Translations under genes and position numbers: made by a program
Part shown: one piece after another, positions 8,060 to 15,842 of the stretch
Numbering within the stretch: the stretch's first letter is position 1
Layout: every line of letters starts with the position of its first letter
The notes under the pieces: generated by a model
Told to the model about the DNA's origin: nothing
Databases searched by the model: none
Seen by the model: only the letters and a program-made list of their open reading frames with translations
NCBI GenBank assembly: GCA_937911865.1
Contig: CALDSK010000289.1
Location: 1 to 32,320 of the forward strand
From: an uncultured Synechococcus sp.
GTDB lineage: Bacteria > Cyanobacteriota > Cyanobacteriia > Phormidesmidales > Phormidesmidaceae
Length of the DNA: 32,320 nucleotides
Reading direction: 5' to 3'

Positions 8060-8983
8060 TTAGACAGAGGCATAACAGCTGCGAGCAAAAGCGGCTAGAT
8101 CAGGCGGCAAATCAAAAATAGAGAGCGCCAGTTCTACAATATCGGGATGTGAGCGAAATGCCTCAATATACTGAGGCTTGTGCTCAAAGCGACGCCAGCG
8201 TTCTGTCACCGCCATCTGCTGAGCATTGGCATCAAACTGGGTGCGATCAAAAGAGCTGCCGCCCGCGTGAGCAGTCACCACCTCTAGGGTTTTATCGGTA
8301 AAGTCAAGATTGAGCTGTGTAGAAATGTGCCGGCGGTAGGAACAATCACAGAACCATCGATTGTAATTAACTCGCACCGCGCCTGGGAAATACTGCGTTT
8401 TTCCAACAAACTCATTGGCATACTCTTTCCACAGGGTAGGCCACACCCGATAGTCATCCGCAGACTGAGACTTCTTCATATAAGAAGCCGCCCAGTTAAA
8501 CGGGTCGCGCAGCGTCAGTACCGGCTGAGCTGTCTGTGCATGAATCCCTTCTGTCAAGCCGGTTGCGGTAAGCGACTGCCGAGCCAGATAGGGTAAACTT
8601 TGGCTCTGAAACAGCACTACCGATAGATCAACCGCAGCGGGTGCGGGGGCTAGTATCTCCTGTCCCGATTGACAAACAGCAACCTCGTCACCCTGACGGA
8701 CGCTTACTGGCAAAGGGCTAGTGCGCACCGTTCGAGACATAGGTGAGCTGCTGCCCGGTCGTTTGACCGGACTATTGTTGACGAGCAAGTTGCGATCGCC
8801 ATGACCCAGCAGCCAAAAGGAGAGCGCGTGTAGACCAGAACGCTTGAGCCCGACTAAGTAAATGAGCTGCGTCGTTTCGATTGGCTGCGATCGCCAACTT
8901 CGCACTAAGTTGGGTACGCCGAGGCTGTTTCCCAGCTTAGTAGAGGCCAGTTTAGTAGAAACAGAAGAGACTAGTTCTTTCAT
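8060..8983 (-). CDS. Sulfotransferase-like P-loop protein
   Basis: 307 residues. IYLVGLKRSGLHALSFWLLG (41-60) resembles the 5'-phosphosulfate-binding loop of PAPS-dependent sulfotransferases, in the 'KRSG-H' variant found in bacterial polysaccharide loci. LRDPFNWAASYMKKS (158-172) matches the 3'-phosphate-binding motif (RDP-x-N-x-x-x-S). The family moves sulfate from PAPS to a hydroxyl group on sugars or proteins. It sits between a GT2 gene and the ABC exporter with gaps of 27 and 21 bp, so sulfation of the exported glycan is a reasonable inference. The extreme N-terminus contains a 15-bp duplication (STKLA-STKLG, residues 9-18), and residues 75-115 form a low-complexity insert. A kinase-like P-loop role is the main alternative. 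Confidence 0.75.
   Translation of the reverse strand: MKELVSSVSTKLASTKLGNSLGVPNLVRSWRSQPIETTQLIYLVGLKRSGLHALSFWLLGHGDRNLLVNNSPVKRPGSSSPMSRTVRTSPLPVSVRQGDEVAVCQSGQEILAPAPAAVDLSVVLFQSQSLPYLARQSLTATGLTEGIHAQTAQPVLTLRDPFNWAASYMKKSQSADDYRVWPTLWKEYANEFVGKTQYFPGAVRVNYNRWFCDCSYRRHISTQLNLDFTDKTLEVVTAHAGGSSFDRTQFDANAQQMAVTERWRRFEHKPQYIEAFRSHPDIVELALSIFDLPPDLAAFARSCYASV
8930..8959 (-). repeat. In-frame 15-bp tandem duplication in the sulfotransferase N-terminus
   Basis: Plus-strand units TCCCAGCTTAGTAGA (8930-8944) and GGCCAGTTTAGTAGA (8945-8959) match at 12 of 15 bases. They encode STKLG and STKLA near the start of the protein, before the P-loop domain. Confidence 0.85.
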
Positions 8984-9010
8984 AGATTAAATAATCTCCG
9001 GCAAAAGAGA

Positions 9011-10045
9011 TTACCCCTGATTTTGCAAACGGGCGTGACGCCGCGTTAAATAGCGATTGAAAAAGTGATCGATTTTAGCGAGGGCTCTCATCACATAGAG
9101 ACTGTCATGGCCGAAAGCTAACCGTCGGACAATCGGTCCCAAAATAGTGTAGTGGCGGCGCCAGCCCAGCTTCTTGTACTTCGTTTTGAAGTAACCATCT
9201 TCTACAACATTCCACTTGTCGCGAAAATGATACAGGCTGTTAAGCGTCCATTCATCGCTCCACCGCAGCATGTAGTAAGTCAAATCGCTGCGCTCTAACG
9301 GCGGACCAGGCACGTAGGTCACCACCGATGCAGGCTCAAAGTAAACGCGCTCACCCAGCGCAGCCACACTCATACAAAAATCCAGATGCTCTTTGGTGTT
9401 AATCATTCCCTCGTCTAACTGGCCAAGCTGGTCAAACACTGAGCGCTTGATCAGCACGCAGTGAAACTCTGCTAGCTCGGTAGGCATCCGTTTTAGCTCC
9501 GGCATCACGTCGTCTACGCGCTTACCCTGCTTAAACATTTTCTCCCGGAGGCGGCGGCGGCCCAGCTTATCTACCCAAATATGAGACTCACCGCCCGCAA
9601 AATGAACAACTTCATGCACTGGCTCGTCTTGACACATCAACGGACCGACTACCGCAGCGTCGGTTTCCTTAGAGCACTTTAAAAGCGCTTCTAGCCAGCC
9701 TGGAGAAACAACAACATCGTTGTCCAAAAACACCAGATAGGGTGTTTCAACGCTAGCTAGACCAATATTTCTAGCGTGGTTAGGAAAGAGGTACTGCTCA
9801 GTCCGGATCAGCTTAAAATTGCGCTGTTTGGACTGTTCTTCTAAATATTGTTTGACGTGCGGCGGCGAATTACCGTCTACATACACCAGTTCAAAAGGAA
9901 CCTTTGTATGCTCATATAGACTTTCTAAAGAAGCCGCCGTACAGCTAAAGCGCTCTCTTGGAACGACGACTAAAGTGACTTGAGCAGTAGAGGCAGGTTC
10001 TGGAGCAGCGGACGAAGGTTGGACGGCCAAGCTAGAGTTGTTCAT
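9011..10045 (-). CDS. Family 2 glycosyltransferase
   Basis: 344 residues from the ATG at 10045. An upstream TTG at 10117 would add 24 residues but lacks a ribosome site and gives an unlikely N-terminus. The GT-A domain shows VTLVVVPRERF, ELVYVDGNSP (52-61) and the metal-binding FLDND (106-110). GGES plus AEFHCVLIKRSVFDQLG and the KEHLDFC segment correspond to the acceptor side and the late acidic motif. No membrane helix is obvious, so the enzyme is probably cytoplasmic or peripherally bound. It lies 184 bp after the GT4 gene and 27 bp before the sulfotransferase, which suggests translation in one unit with the latter. Donor and acceptor are unknown. Confidence 0.88.
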   Translation of the reverse strand: MNNSSLAVQPSSAAPEPASTAQVTLVVVPRERFSCTAASLESLYEHTKVPFELVYVDGNSPPHVKQYLEEQSKQRNFKLIRTEQYLFPNHARNIGLASVETPYLVFLDNDVVVSPGWLEALLKCSKETDAAVVGPLMCQDEPVHEVVHFAGGESHIWVDKLGRRRLREKMFKQGKRVDDVMPELKRMPTELAEFHCVLIKRSVFDQLGQLDEGMINTKEHLDFCMSVAALGERVYFEPASVVTYVPGPPLERSDLTYYMLRWSDEWTLNSLYHFRDKWNVVEDGYFKTKYKKLGWRRHYTILGPIVRRLAFGHDSLYVMRALAKIDHFFNRYLTRRHARLQNQG

Positions 10046-10229
10046 GTGACTAAGAACCAGGATTGAGAAGGAATAGTAATAAAAAACAGAATCGAGAGTT
10101 AAGGGTAGAGAAGCCAAGCAGCAGCCTTACATCGAGAGATCTAAAGAGACGCTTAAAAAGCTAGATTGAAGCTCGAATAGGTTGGGTTGAAGTAAAGGCC
10201 TAAATAAAATGCACGGATAAAGAGGGGTC

Positions 10230-11654
10230 TTATACAACAGTCAGGGGCCCGGCAGATGGACCCGTGGCAGGAGAAGAGCCAGAGGAACCTTCAAATGAAT
10301 TGGAAGATCCACTGTCTATTAGCTGTTGATAGAGCATCGCCAGGCGATCGTTCAGGTCGCTAAGGCTGTAGTGATGCTCGACATATGCACGGCCTGCGCG
10401 ACCCATTTCAGGCCAGCGCTGCGGCTGTTCTATCAGTTTAACTAGCGCATTGGCGATCGCATCGGCATCTCGCTCAGGGACTAGATAGCCAGAAACCGTA
10501 TCTTCTACCAGCTCAGGGATACCGCCGTGGGTTGTACTCACCACAGGTAAGCCCAGCGCCATCGCCTCTTTTAGCACGTTGATTGGCGCGTCCTGATTGC
10601 CATCAGCAGCCGTCACGCTAGGGGCAACAAATAAGTGCGCCTGATTGAGCACGTGAATAATTCCGGCTTCGTTCTGCCAGCCCAAAAGGTGAACGCTCTC
10701 GCCTAGCTGCAAAGCGTCAATTAACGACGCTAGCTCAGCGCGCAAAGGTCCATCGCCAATAATATCGAACTGCACATTAGGATAGCGTTTGGCTACTTTT
10801 GCGATTGCCTGAATACTGTAGGCCAGCCCTTTTTTTTCAACCAGGCGTCCGGTAGCTGCAATCCGCACAGGCTCATCTGGCCCTAGCTGCCGAGGCTTAA
10901 ACTCAAACTTATCGCAGTCCAGACCCGAGTAGTGAACCCTGATCCTATCGGGCGGACAGCCCAACGCCAGCAGTCGCTGCCGAAAAAAGTCGCAGTTCGT
11001 CAAGAAAAAGTCAGCCTGCTTAAACAGCTGAGAATAAACAGAATTGCTCTCTGCTTTGAGCTTCGCGCTGATATCAAAGCCGCGAAACATTACGATAAGC
11101 TGAGCGATGCGAGCAGGTGATGAGGAAGAGAAGGCGGGCGATCGCATCAAGTCTCTTAGCAGCAGCCCTCGAAAGCCCAAATCACCAAACTGACAGTGCA
11201 CAATATCGTAGCCTGGCCGATTCAGGGTAGGCACAGCTGTAAACAGCGCCCACAGGGAGGCCGCCCGCAGACCCAAGCGCGAAATATTTAACGCCTGAAA
11301 AATTCGCCTGGGATAACGAGGTCCATAGCGCAAAATCAACAGTAGACCTTTCAGCAGCCTTACCAAATAATTGCGCGGAACCACAGGGAATACAAATGTG
11401 CGCTCTAGCAAACCATACTTTTCTACATCTGCATGCATTTTGCCTGCTGGCTCCAGGCTTTCGGTCAAAATATCGACCTCGTAGCCTCGATCCAACAGCC
11501 CTGTCGCTTGATTGATTACAAACGTTTGAGACAGCACCGGAAAATGACTGACGATAAAAGCCACACGCGGCTTTTCGCCTACAGATTTAACTTTTAAAGG
11601 CTCAGCCTTGGGCGATTCAACGCTTGCAGGCCTAACTTTTGAAGATTCAACCAT
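10230..11654 (-). CDS. Family 4 (GT-B) glycosyltransferase
   Basis: 474 residues from the ATG at 11654, four bases after the stop of the preceding GT2 gene. The GGGG just upstream (in the end of that gene) is well placed as its ribosome site; a GTG at 11681 is the alternative and would overlap. The N-terminal Rossmann domain begins PRVAFIVSHFPVLSQTF. The C-terminal domain has ATGRLVEKKG (phosphate loop), IIGDGPL and the retaining-enzyme element EAMALGLPVVSTTHGGIPE with the E-x7-E spacing partner. The layout resembles WcaL/colanic-acid-type enzymes. Both ends carry low-complexity sequence: a 10-residue imperfect repeat VESSK.../VESPK... at the N-terminus and a Gly/Ser/Pro tail after the core. 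It is a retaining transferase adding one sugar to the lipid-linked chain. Confidence 0.9.
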   Translation of the reverse strand: MVESSKVRPASVESPKAEPLKVKSVGEKPRVAFIVSHFPVLSQTFVINQATGLLDRGYEVDILTESLEPAGKMHADVEKYGLLERTFVFPVVPRNYLVRLLKGLLLILRYGPRYPRRIFQALNISRLGLRAASLWALFTAVPTLNRPGYDIVHCQFGDLGFRGLLLRDLMRSPAFSSSSPARIAQLIVMFRGFDISAKLKAESNSVYSQLFKQADFFLTNCDFFRQRLLALGCPPDRIRVHYSGLDCDKFEFKPRQLGPDEPVRIAATGRLVEKKGLAYSIQAIAKVAKRYPNVQFDIIGDGPLRAELASLIDALQLGESVHLLGWQNEAGIIHVLNQAHLFVAPSVTAADGNQDAPINVLKEAMALGLPVVSTTHGGIPELVEDTVSGYLVPERDADAIANALVKLIEQPQRWPEMGRAGRAYVEHHYSLSDLNDRLAMLYQQLIDSGSSNSFEGSSGSSPATGPSAGPLTVV

Positions 11655-11658
11655 AAAC

Positions 11659-12576
11659 TTATCCCCGGTCTGGAACTCCACCTAGCTTTAGCCGAATTTT
11701 TTCTGTCGCGCTGACATAGCGCACCCAAACGAGAACCAGCGAAACCGTTAGCTTTTGCCGAAAGCCCTTTAGCCGTGAATCCTTAAAGGTGCTAATGGCA
11801 AAATTGACAGGCGGCGTCAAATCATCCACCAGCAGCCGGGCAAACGTCATATTCTGCTGCAAAAGGCTGTGCTGTGGCTGAATAAATCGGCCAAAAACCC
11901 CACCGGCTAACCGCATTGTTCTCCGCCGCAGCTCCTTAAAGCTATACCGCGCCGGATGAGCAACACAGACGTCCGCAGCATAGTGCTGTGCAAACCCGGC
12001 CTGATATACCCGCTCACCCCACTCAATATCGCCGTTAGACTTAAGCTGATCGTTAAACCAGCCCACTTTGTCCATCACCGACTTAAACGTAAAGACATTA
12101 CCCGTTGCTGCCCCGTGCTGCTCTTGCAACAGCCGCTGCTGAGGGAAAGCAGTCACGCTCTCATACAGCTCAACGGGACTAGCCTGCTCACCTTTAAAGA
12201 ACAGCCTAATCCGCCCGGCCACTAAACCGCAGTTAGGAATACTCAAAAGATGAGACACGCCTTTTTCTAACCAGTCGGCCTCGGGAATACAGTCAGCATC
12301 GGTAAAGGCCAAAATACTGCCGCGGGCGATCGCTAACCCGGCATTGCGCGCCGCGTAAGAACCCGGCTTGGGCTCGTAAACATAGGCTGCCGCAGCGAAC
12401 CCAGCGACCACCGCAGAGATCTTTTGACCGGGATCAGAACCATTGTCAATCACAATGATCTCGTAGTTGCCAGAACCATAGGTCTGCTGTTCAATAGCGC
12501 CGAGGCAGAGCGGTAACCGCTCAGCGTCATTAAAGACAGGAATAATCACTGAAACAAACTGGCAATCGCTGTTCAC
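11659..12576 (-). CDS. Family 2 glycosyltransferase
   Basis: 305 residues. The GTG start at 12576 is decided by GAGGAG nine bases upstream, which lies right after the stop of the FAD enzyme. SVIIPVFND (9-17), IIVIDNGS (40-47) and the metal-binding FTDADC (91-96) define the GT-A fold; GSYAARNAG (72-80) is the usual loop before it. GDIEWGERVYQAG gives the later acidic motif, and the C-terminus is basic and amphipathic. The spacing to its neighbours (15 bp upstream, four bases to the GT4 ATG downstream) indicates translational coupling in one operon. Substrate not predictable. Confidence 0.9.
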   Translation of the reverse strand: MNSDCQFVSVIIPVFNDAERLPLCLGAIEQQTYGSGNYEIIVIDNGSDPGQKISAVVAGFAAAAYVYEPKPGSYAARNAGLAIARGSILAFTDADCIPEADWLEKGVSHLLSIPNCGLVAGRIRLFFKGEQASPVELYESVTAFPQQRLLQEQHGAATGNVFTFKSVMDKVGWFNDQLKSNGDIEWGERVYQAGFAQHYAADVCVAHPARYSFKELRRRTMRLAGGVFGRFIQPQHSLLQQNMTFARLLVDDLTPPVNFAISTFKDSRLKGFRQKLTVSLVLVWVRYVSATEKIRLKLGGVPDRG

Positions 12577-12591
12577 AGGCAGATACTCCTC

Positions 12592-14073
12592 TTAGCTAGC
12601 GTAAGCCTCTACAGGCTTCTTCAGCTCTGCTTTGGCCTTCTCCCACTGCTCAGGCGTAAAGTCCTCGTGGTAAGAACGCTCTACATTCACGTTCCACAAA
12701 TCGTGCTCTTCGCCCAGGATGTTCTTAGCGGCCAGCAGCCCAGTCAACATGGAGTGATCTTGATTATTGTAGCGGTGCATACCGTTACGGCCTACCGTCT
12801 GCAAGTTATCAAACTGTTGCAAATACTTCTGAATCACATCTAAATGCATCCGATATGCGCCATCGTAAACAGGGTATGCCTTCTTCTGGCGAATCACTGT
12901 TCCATCTTTAACAAAGCTCAAATCAGGCACCAGACCCAGGCCAACAATTTCCTTACTGGCCAAAGCGATCAGATCTTCTTCAGACATCTCCCAAATATCG
13001 TCACCTTCGCTACAGAAATACTCCATCCCGACGCAGGTCTTACTGGTATCGGGCACCATGGCCATGCTCCAGTTCTTAAAGTTCTGAATTCGGCCAACGC
13101 GAAACTCAGGGCTGTGAATATAAATCCAGTTGTCTGGGAAAATGTCTTTAATATCAATTACCAAAGGCACAATCAAAAAGTCGCGATATTTCAAACCCTT
13201 AGCGGCCTCTATTACAGCCTTTGGCGGCGCCGGGTCCATACATCTTGCCAGGGCAGTAATCGGAATACTAGAAACGTAGTTGTCGCCAGAGAGCTCTATT
13301 GTCTCTTCGCCTTCTGAGGTTTTTCTTGTTGCAATCACTCGCTGCACGCGCTTACCGTCGTGCTCTACCTTAGTCACTTTCGTATGTAAGTGAACAGGCG
13401 ATTCTTGCTCGTCCAAAATCTGCTGACAGCGCTCCCACATCATGCCAGGGCCGTAAATGGGGTAGTCAAACTCTTTAATCAGCGTTTTGGTGTCGTTGCT
13501 GCCAAACATTGCATTGATCACCGCTTTTTTAAGAGAGAGTCCCTTGATTCTCTGAGCAGCCCACTCTGCCTGAATCTTGTTGCAAGGAATACCCCAAACT
13601 TTTTCTGTGTAAGACTTAAAAAAGGTACGGTAGAGGCGATTACCAAAGCGTTCTACCACCCAGTCTTCGAGGTTTTCAGCTTCGGGGCCAGGATTCAGCT
13701 TGCCGTTCACCTTAGACTTTAAGTAGCTTAGAACACTTAAAGTACTATCGACGACACCCAAGTTCTTCAGCGTGCTAGCGACCGAGAGCGGATAGTCGAA
13801 AAACTTACCGCGATAATAAATGCGAGACAGGCGAGGCACCTGAATAAACTCATCGCCTAAAATCTCTTTCCAAATGGCTTGAACCTCGCCAACTTTGGTA
13901 AAAAAGCGATGCCCACCAATGTCAAATCGGTAGCCCTTATAAGTTTCTGTGCGAGAGATTCCACCGACTTTATCTGCCTGCTCTAGCACTACCGACTGAT
14001 TACCATGCTTAGCGAGTTCATATGCGGCAGTAAGTCCAGCGGGGCCTCCGCCCATTACTACTGTATCAACCAT
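12592..14073 (-). CDS. FAD-dependent oxidoreductase of the UDP-galactopyranose-mutase/amine-oxidase type
   Basis: 493 residues. The N-terminal dinucleotide fold has GGGPAG (8-13) with Glu31 at the end of the second strand for ribose binding, followed by GGISRTE and GGHRFF (53-58), a pattern shared with UDP-galactopyranose mutases and protoporphyrinogen-oxidase-like proteins. The C-terminal FAD motif is TVGRNGMHRYNNQDHS, then a helix to the end. The protein is longer than classical Glf (about 370-400), so calling it a true mutase would overreach. Proteins of this type repeatedly sit in surface-polysaccharide loci. A strong GGAGG lies seven bases before the ATG at 14073. It is 15 bp ahead of a GT2 gene, so a role in preparing an unusual nucleotide sugar is the best contextual guess. 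Confidence 0.82.
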   Translation of the reverse strand: MVDTVVMGGGPAGLTAAYELAKHGNQSVVLEQADKVGGISRTETYKGYRFDIGGHRFFTKVGEVQAIWKEILGDEFIQVPRLSRIYYRGKFFDYPLSVASTLKNLGVVDSTLSVLSYLKSKVNGKLNPGPEAENLEDWVVERFGNRLYRTFFKSYTEKVWGIPCNKIQAEWAAQRIKGLSLKKAVINAMFGSNDTKTLIKEFDYPIYGPGMMWERCQQILDEQESPVHLHTKVTKVEHDGKRVQRVIATRKTSEGEETIELSGDNYVSSIPITALARCMDPAPPKAVIEAAKGLKYRDFLIVPLVIDIKDIFPDNWIYIHSPEFRVGRIQNFKNWSMAMVPDTSKTCVGMEYFCSEGDDIWEMSEEDLIALASKEIVGLGLVPDLSFVKDGTVIRQKKAYPVYDGAYRMHLDVIQKYLQQFDNLQTVGRNGMHRYNNQDHSMLTGLLAAKNILGEEHDLWNVNVERSYHEDFTPEQWEKAKAELKKPVEAYAS

Positions 14074-14226
14074 TGAGATTCCTCCAGGTACCGGCCTTGC
14101 AACCAGTAATTTTTAATAGCTAAAAAACCGAAAACGATAAAACAAAAACTGAGAACGTTTGTCCAAATATTTTTCTTATCTGCTGTACATAGGCAAGCGC
14201 TGTTGGCGAGCCCCATACAAGAGAGC

Positions 14227-15270
14227 TTACGCAAACGACTTCCTGACAGCGTGCGCCTGATGGCGCAGCGTACCGACGACAAAGGCCAATCCACTGTAGA
14301 AGAAATAAAGCCAGTGCCAGGGCAACACGCGTAGGGCGAACAGCGCGCCCCGCTTGCGATAGAAAAACTGGTAAACAGGCAAATTAATAGCCAGTAAGAC
14401 AGTTGCACACAGCAGCCCAGCAATAAGCGCACCTTGCCAAAAGACCGACAGCACCAGGCACAAGCACAGCGTATAAACCAATACCACACTCAAGCGGCTA
14501 GACCACTTCAAATTAAGATCGCTAGAAAACTGTCTATATTGCTGAGGGTGGGTTTGACGCAGTCTCAACAGCAATGCCATCCATGGCAGCGCACGATAAA
14601 ACACCTCGGCCCTCAGCAGGGAGAACGAAGTCCAATGTTTGAGGTGCTTCACGTGAATGTCTTTACAGAGGCGAATACGATATCCAGCCTGCCGCAAACG
14701 ATATCCAAGCTCGATGTCTTCTATGCAGGGTCGCCGATAGCTAGCATCAAACTCCCCTACCTTTAGAAAGATCTCTTTTCTAACAGCACCGCAGGCTCCC
14801 CAAAAGGTGGAAGCCTCTTCTCGCCCTTGTTGATGAGTATAGTGGTGAAAAAGATTTTTGTACTGTGACAGAAAGTTAAGTGCACCAGGCGCATCGTCGT
14901 ATGAGCCAATAAGAGCAGCAACAGAACTGTCTTCGAACGTCCGATAGACCCGCTCTACTGTCTCAGCGTGGATCTCTACATCGGCATCTATGAACAGAAT
15001 GACATCTGACAAAGCAGCCCTAGCGCCGACATTTCGAGCATTCGCAGGCCCTTTCGAAACCGGCAGGCGGATGACTTTAGCACCGTAAGACTGCGCTAGC
15101 TGCCAGCTCCCATCAGATTCACCATCTGACACGACAATCACTTCTGCACTATCTGCCCAGTGGCTAAGGCTATCGAGACACTTTCTAAAGTTGTCGCCAC
15201 CGTTGTACACGGGCACAACGATAGAGACCAAAGGCTGATTCGACGGCTCACTCAAAAACTCGTTCAACAT
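14227..15270 (-). CDS. Family 2 glycosyltransferase with C-terminal membrane helices
   Basis: 347 residues. PLVSIVVPVYNGG starts the GT-A domain; VIVVSDGESDGS (44-55) and FIDADVE (93-99) supply donor and metal binding. TFWGACGAVRKEIF and the EDIELGYRLRQAGYRI motif (about 185-200) are typical of processive-like or MftF-type GT2 enzymes. Two to three hydrophobic helices after about residue 250 anchor it in the inner membrane. It is the first gene of the long minus-strand run and therefore has the cluster's likely promoter upstream, in the dyad-rich 15271-15842 gap. It is followed after 153 bp by the FAD enzyme. Confidence 0.9.
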   Translation of the reverse strand: MLNEFLSEPSNQPLVSIVVPVYNGGDNFRKCLDSLSHWADSAEVIVVSDGESDGSWQLAQSYGAKVIRLPVSKGPANARNVGARAALSDVILFIDADVEIHAETVERVYRTFEDSSVAALIGSYDDAPGALNFLSQYKNLFHHYTHQQGREEASTFWGACGAVRKEIFLKVGEFDASYRRPCIEDIELGYRLRQAGYRIRLCKDIHVKHLKHWTSFSLLRAEVFYRALPWMALLLRLRQTHPQQYRQFSSDLNLKWSSRLSVVLVYTLCLCLVLSVFWQGALIAGLLCATVLLAINLPVYQFFYRKRGALFALRVLPWHWLYFFYSGLAFVVGTLRHQAHAVRKSFA

Positions 15271-15431
15271 GAAAAGGCAGAAAATATCTACAAAAAGGCA
15301 GTCCTATCCATACACCTTCAAAGCGAAGGCGGCACAGATAAAATTATTAACAGTCAAAATTGACAGACATAGAACAACAAAAAGTATCAGAAAAGACAAT
15401 TTTTGGGTCTAGATCTTGTTTGCGAGAGCCC

Positions 15432-15462
15432 CATAAAACAAATTAGAAAACAATGTTTTATG
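15432..15462. promoter_or_regulatory. Inverted repeat CATAAAACA / TGTTTTATG
   Basis: Two perfect 9-bp arms (15432-15440 and 15454-15462) flank 13 bases. The same word recurs as TGTTTTATA at 15641-15649 and as CATAAAACA at 15687-15695, giving two inverted pairs in about 260 bp. Repetition of one word in both orientations suggests a protein-binding site array. Confidence 0.45.
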
Positions 15463-15473
15463 ACAGGACAACT

Positions 15474-15489
15474 ATGAGAGAACTCTCAT
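15474..15489. promoter_or_regulatory. Palindrome ATGAGAG-AA-CTCTCAT
   Basis: Perfect 7-bp arms with a 2-bp spacer, 11 bp from the preceding inverted repeat. The tight spacer favours a DNA operator over an RNA hairpin. The regulator is unknown. Confidence 0.4.
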
Positions 15490-15842
15490 TTGTAATGATT
15501 CAGATGTAATGGTCAGATCCAATGACTATAAATCAGACTACAGGGACAGCTCAGGGGCTATCTGAGTAGCGAGCTTGTTACAATTCCACTTCACTTTAGG
15601 GTTTAGTATGGTGTTTATAACTACCTCTAAGGTTAGTATCTGTTTTATAACCAGCACATGCGAGTGAACACAGTTTATCTCTGCTTCATAAAACAGAGAT
15701 CTATCATGGAATCCCAAGAAGTTTTAAGAATTATTTCCGTTCCTGTGATATGCATCACTTTAGTCCATGTAACCCTGTTTCGCAAGCGTTCACACTTACA
15801 AACTACGTACAAACCACATAGGCTAAACCTACGATTAAATAC

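Larger units (their letters stand above)
15271..15842. other. 572-bp noncoding leader region of the polysaccharide cluster
   Basis: No convincing gene. The region is AT-rich and holds a perfect 9-bp inverted repeat (15432-15462), a 16-bp palindromic site (15474-15489), a GTCAA-AA-TTGAC dyad (15353-15364), an approximate 14-bp tandem duplication (15491-15517) and further copies of TGTTTTAT at 15641-15648 and, inverted, at 15688-15695. The region lies upstream of the minus-strand run that starts at 15270, so it is the natural place for its promoter, though no clean -35/-10 pair stands out. Confidence 0.55.

Noticed and set aside
10046..10117. N-terminal extension of the GT2 gene from a TTG at 10117
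   Set aside because: No ribosome site and a hydrophobic, tyrosine-rich N-terminus unlike GT2 proteins; the ATG at 10045 gives a normal protein.
12844..13317. 157-codon plus-strand frame inside the FAD enzyme
   Set aside because: Antisense shadow of a gene with clear FAD motifs; no recognisable domain.
14058..14489. 143-codon minus-strand frame at the end of a GT2 gene
   Set aside because: Out-of-frame shadow over the membrane helices of the GT2 gene; cysteine-rich noise sequence.
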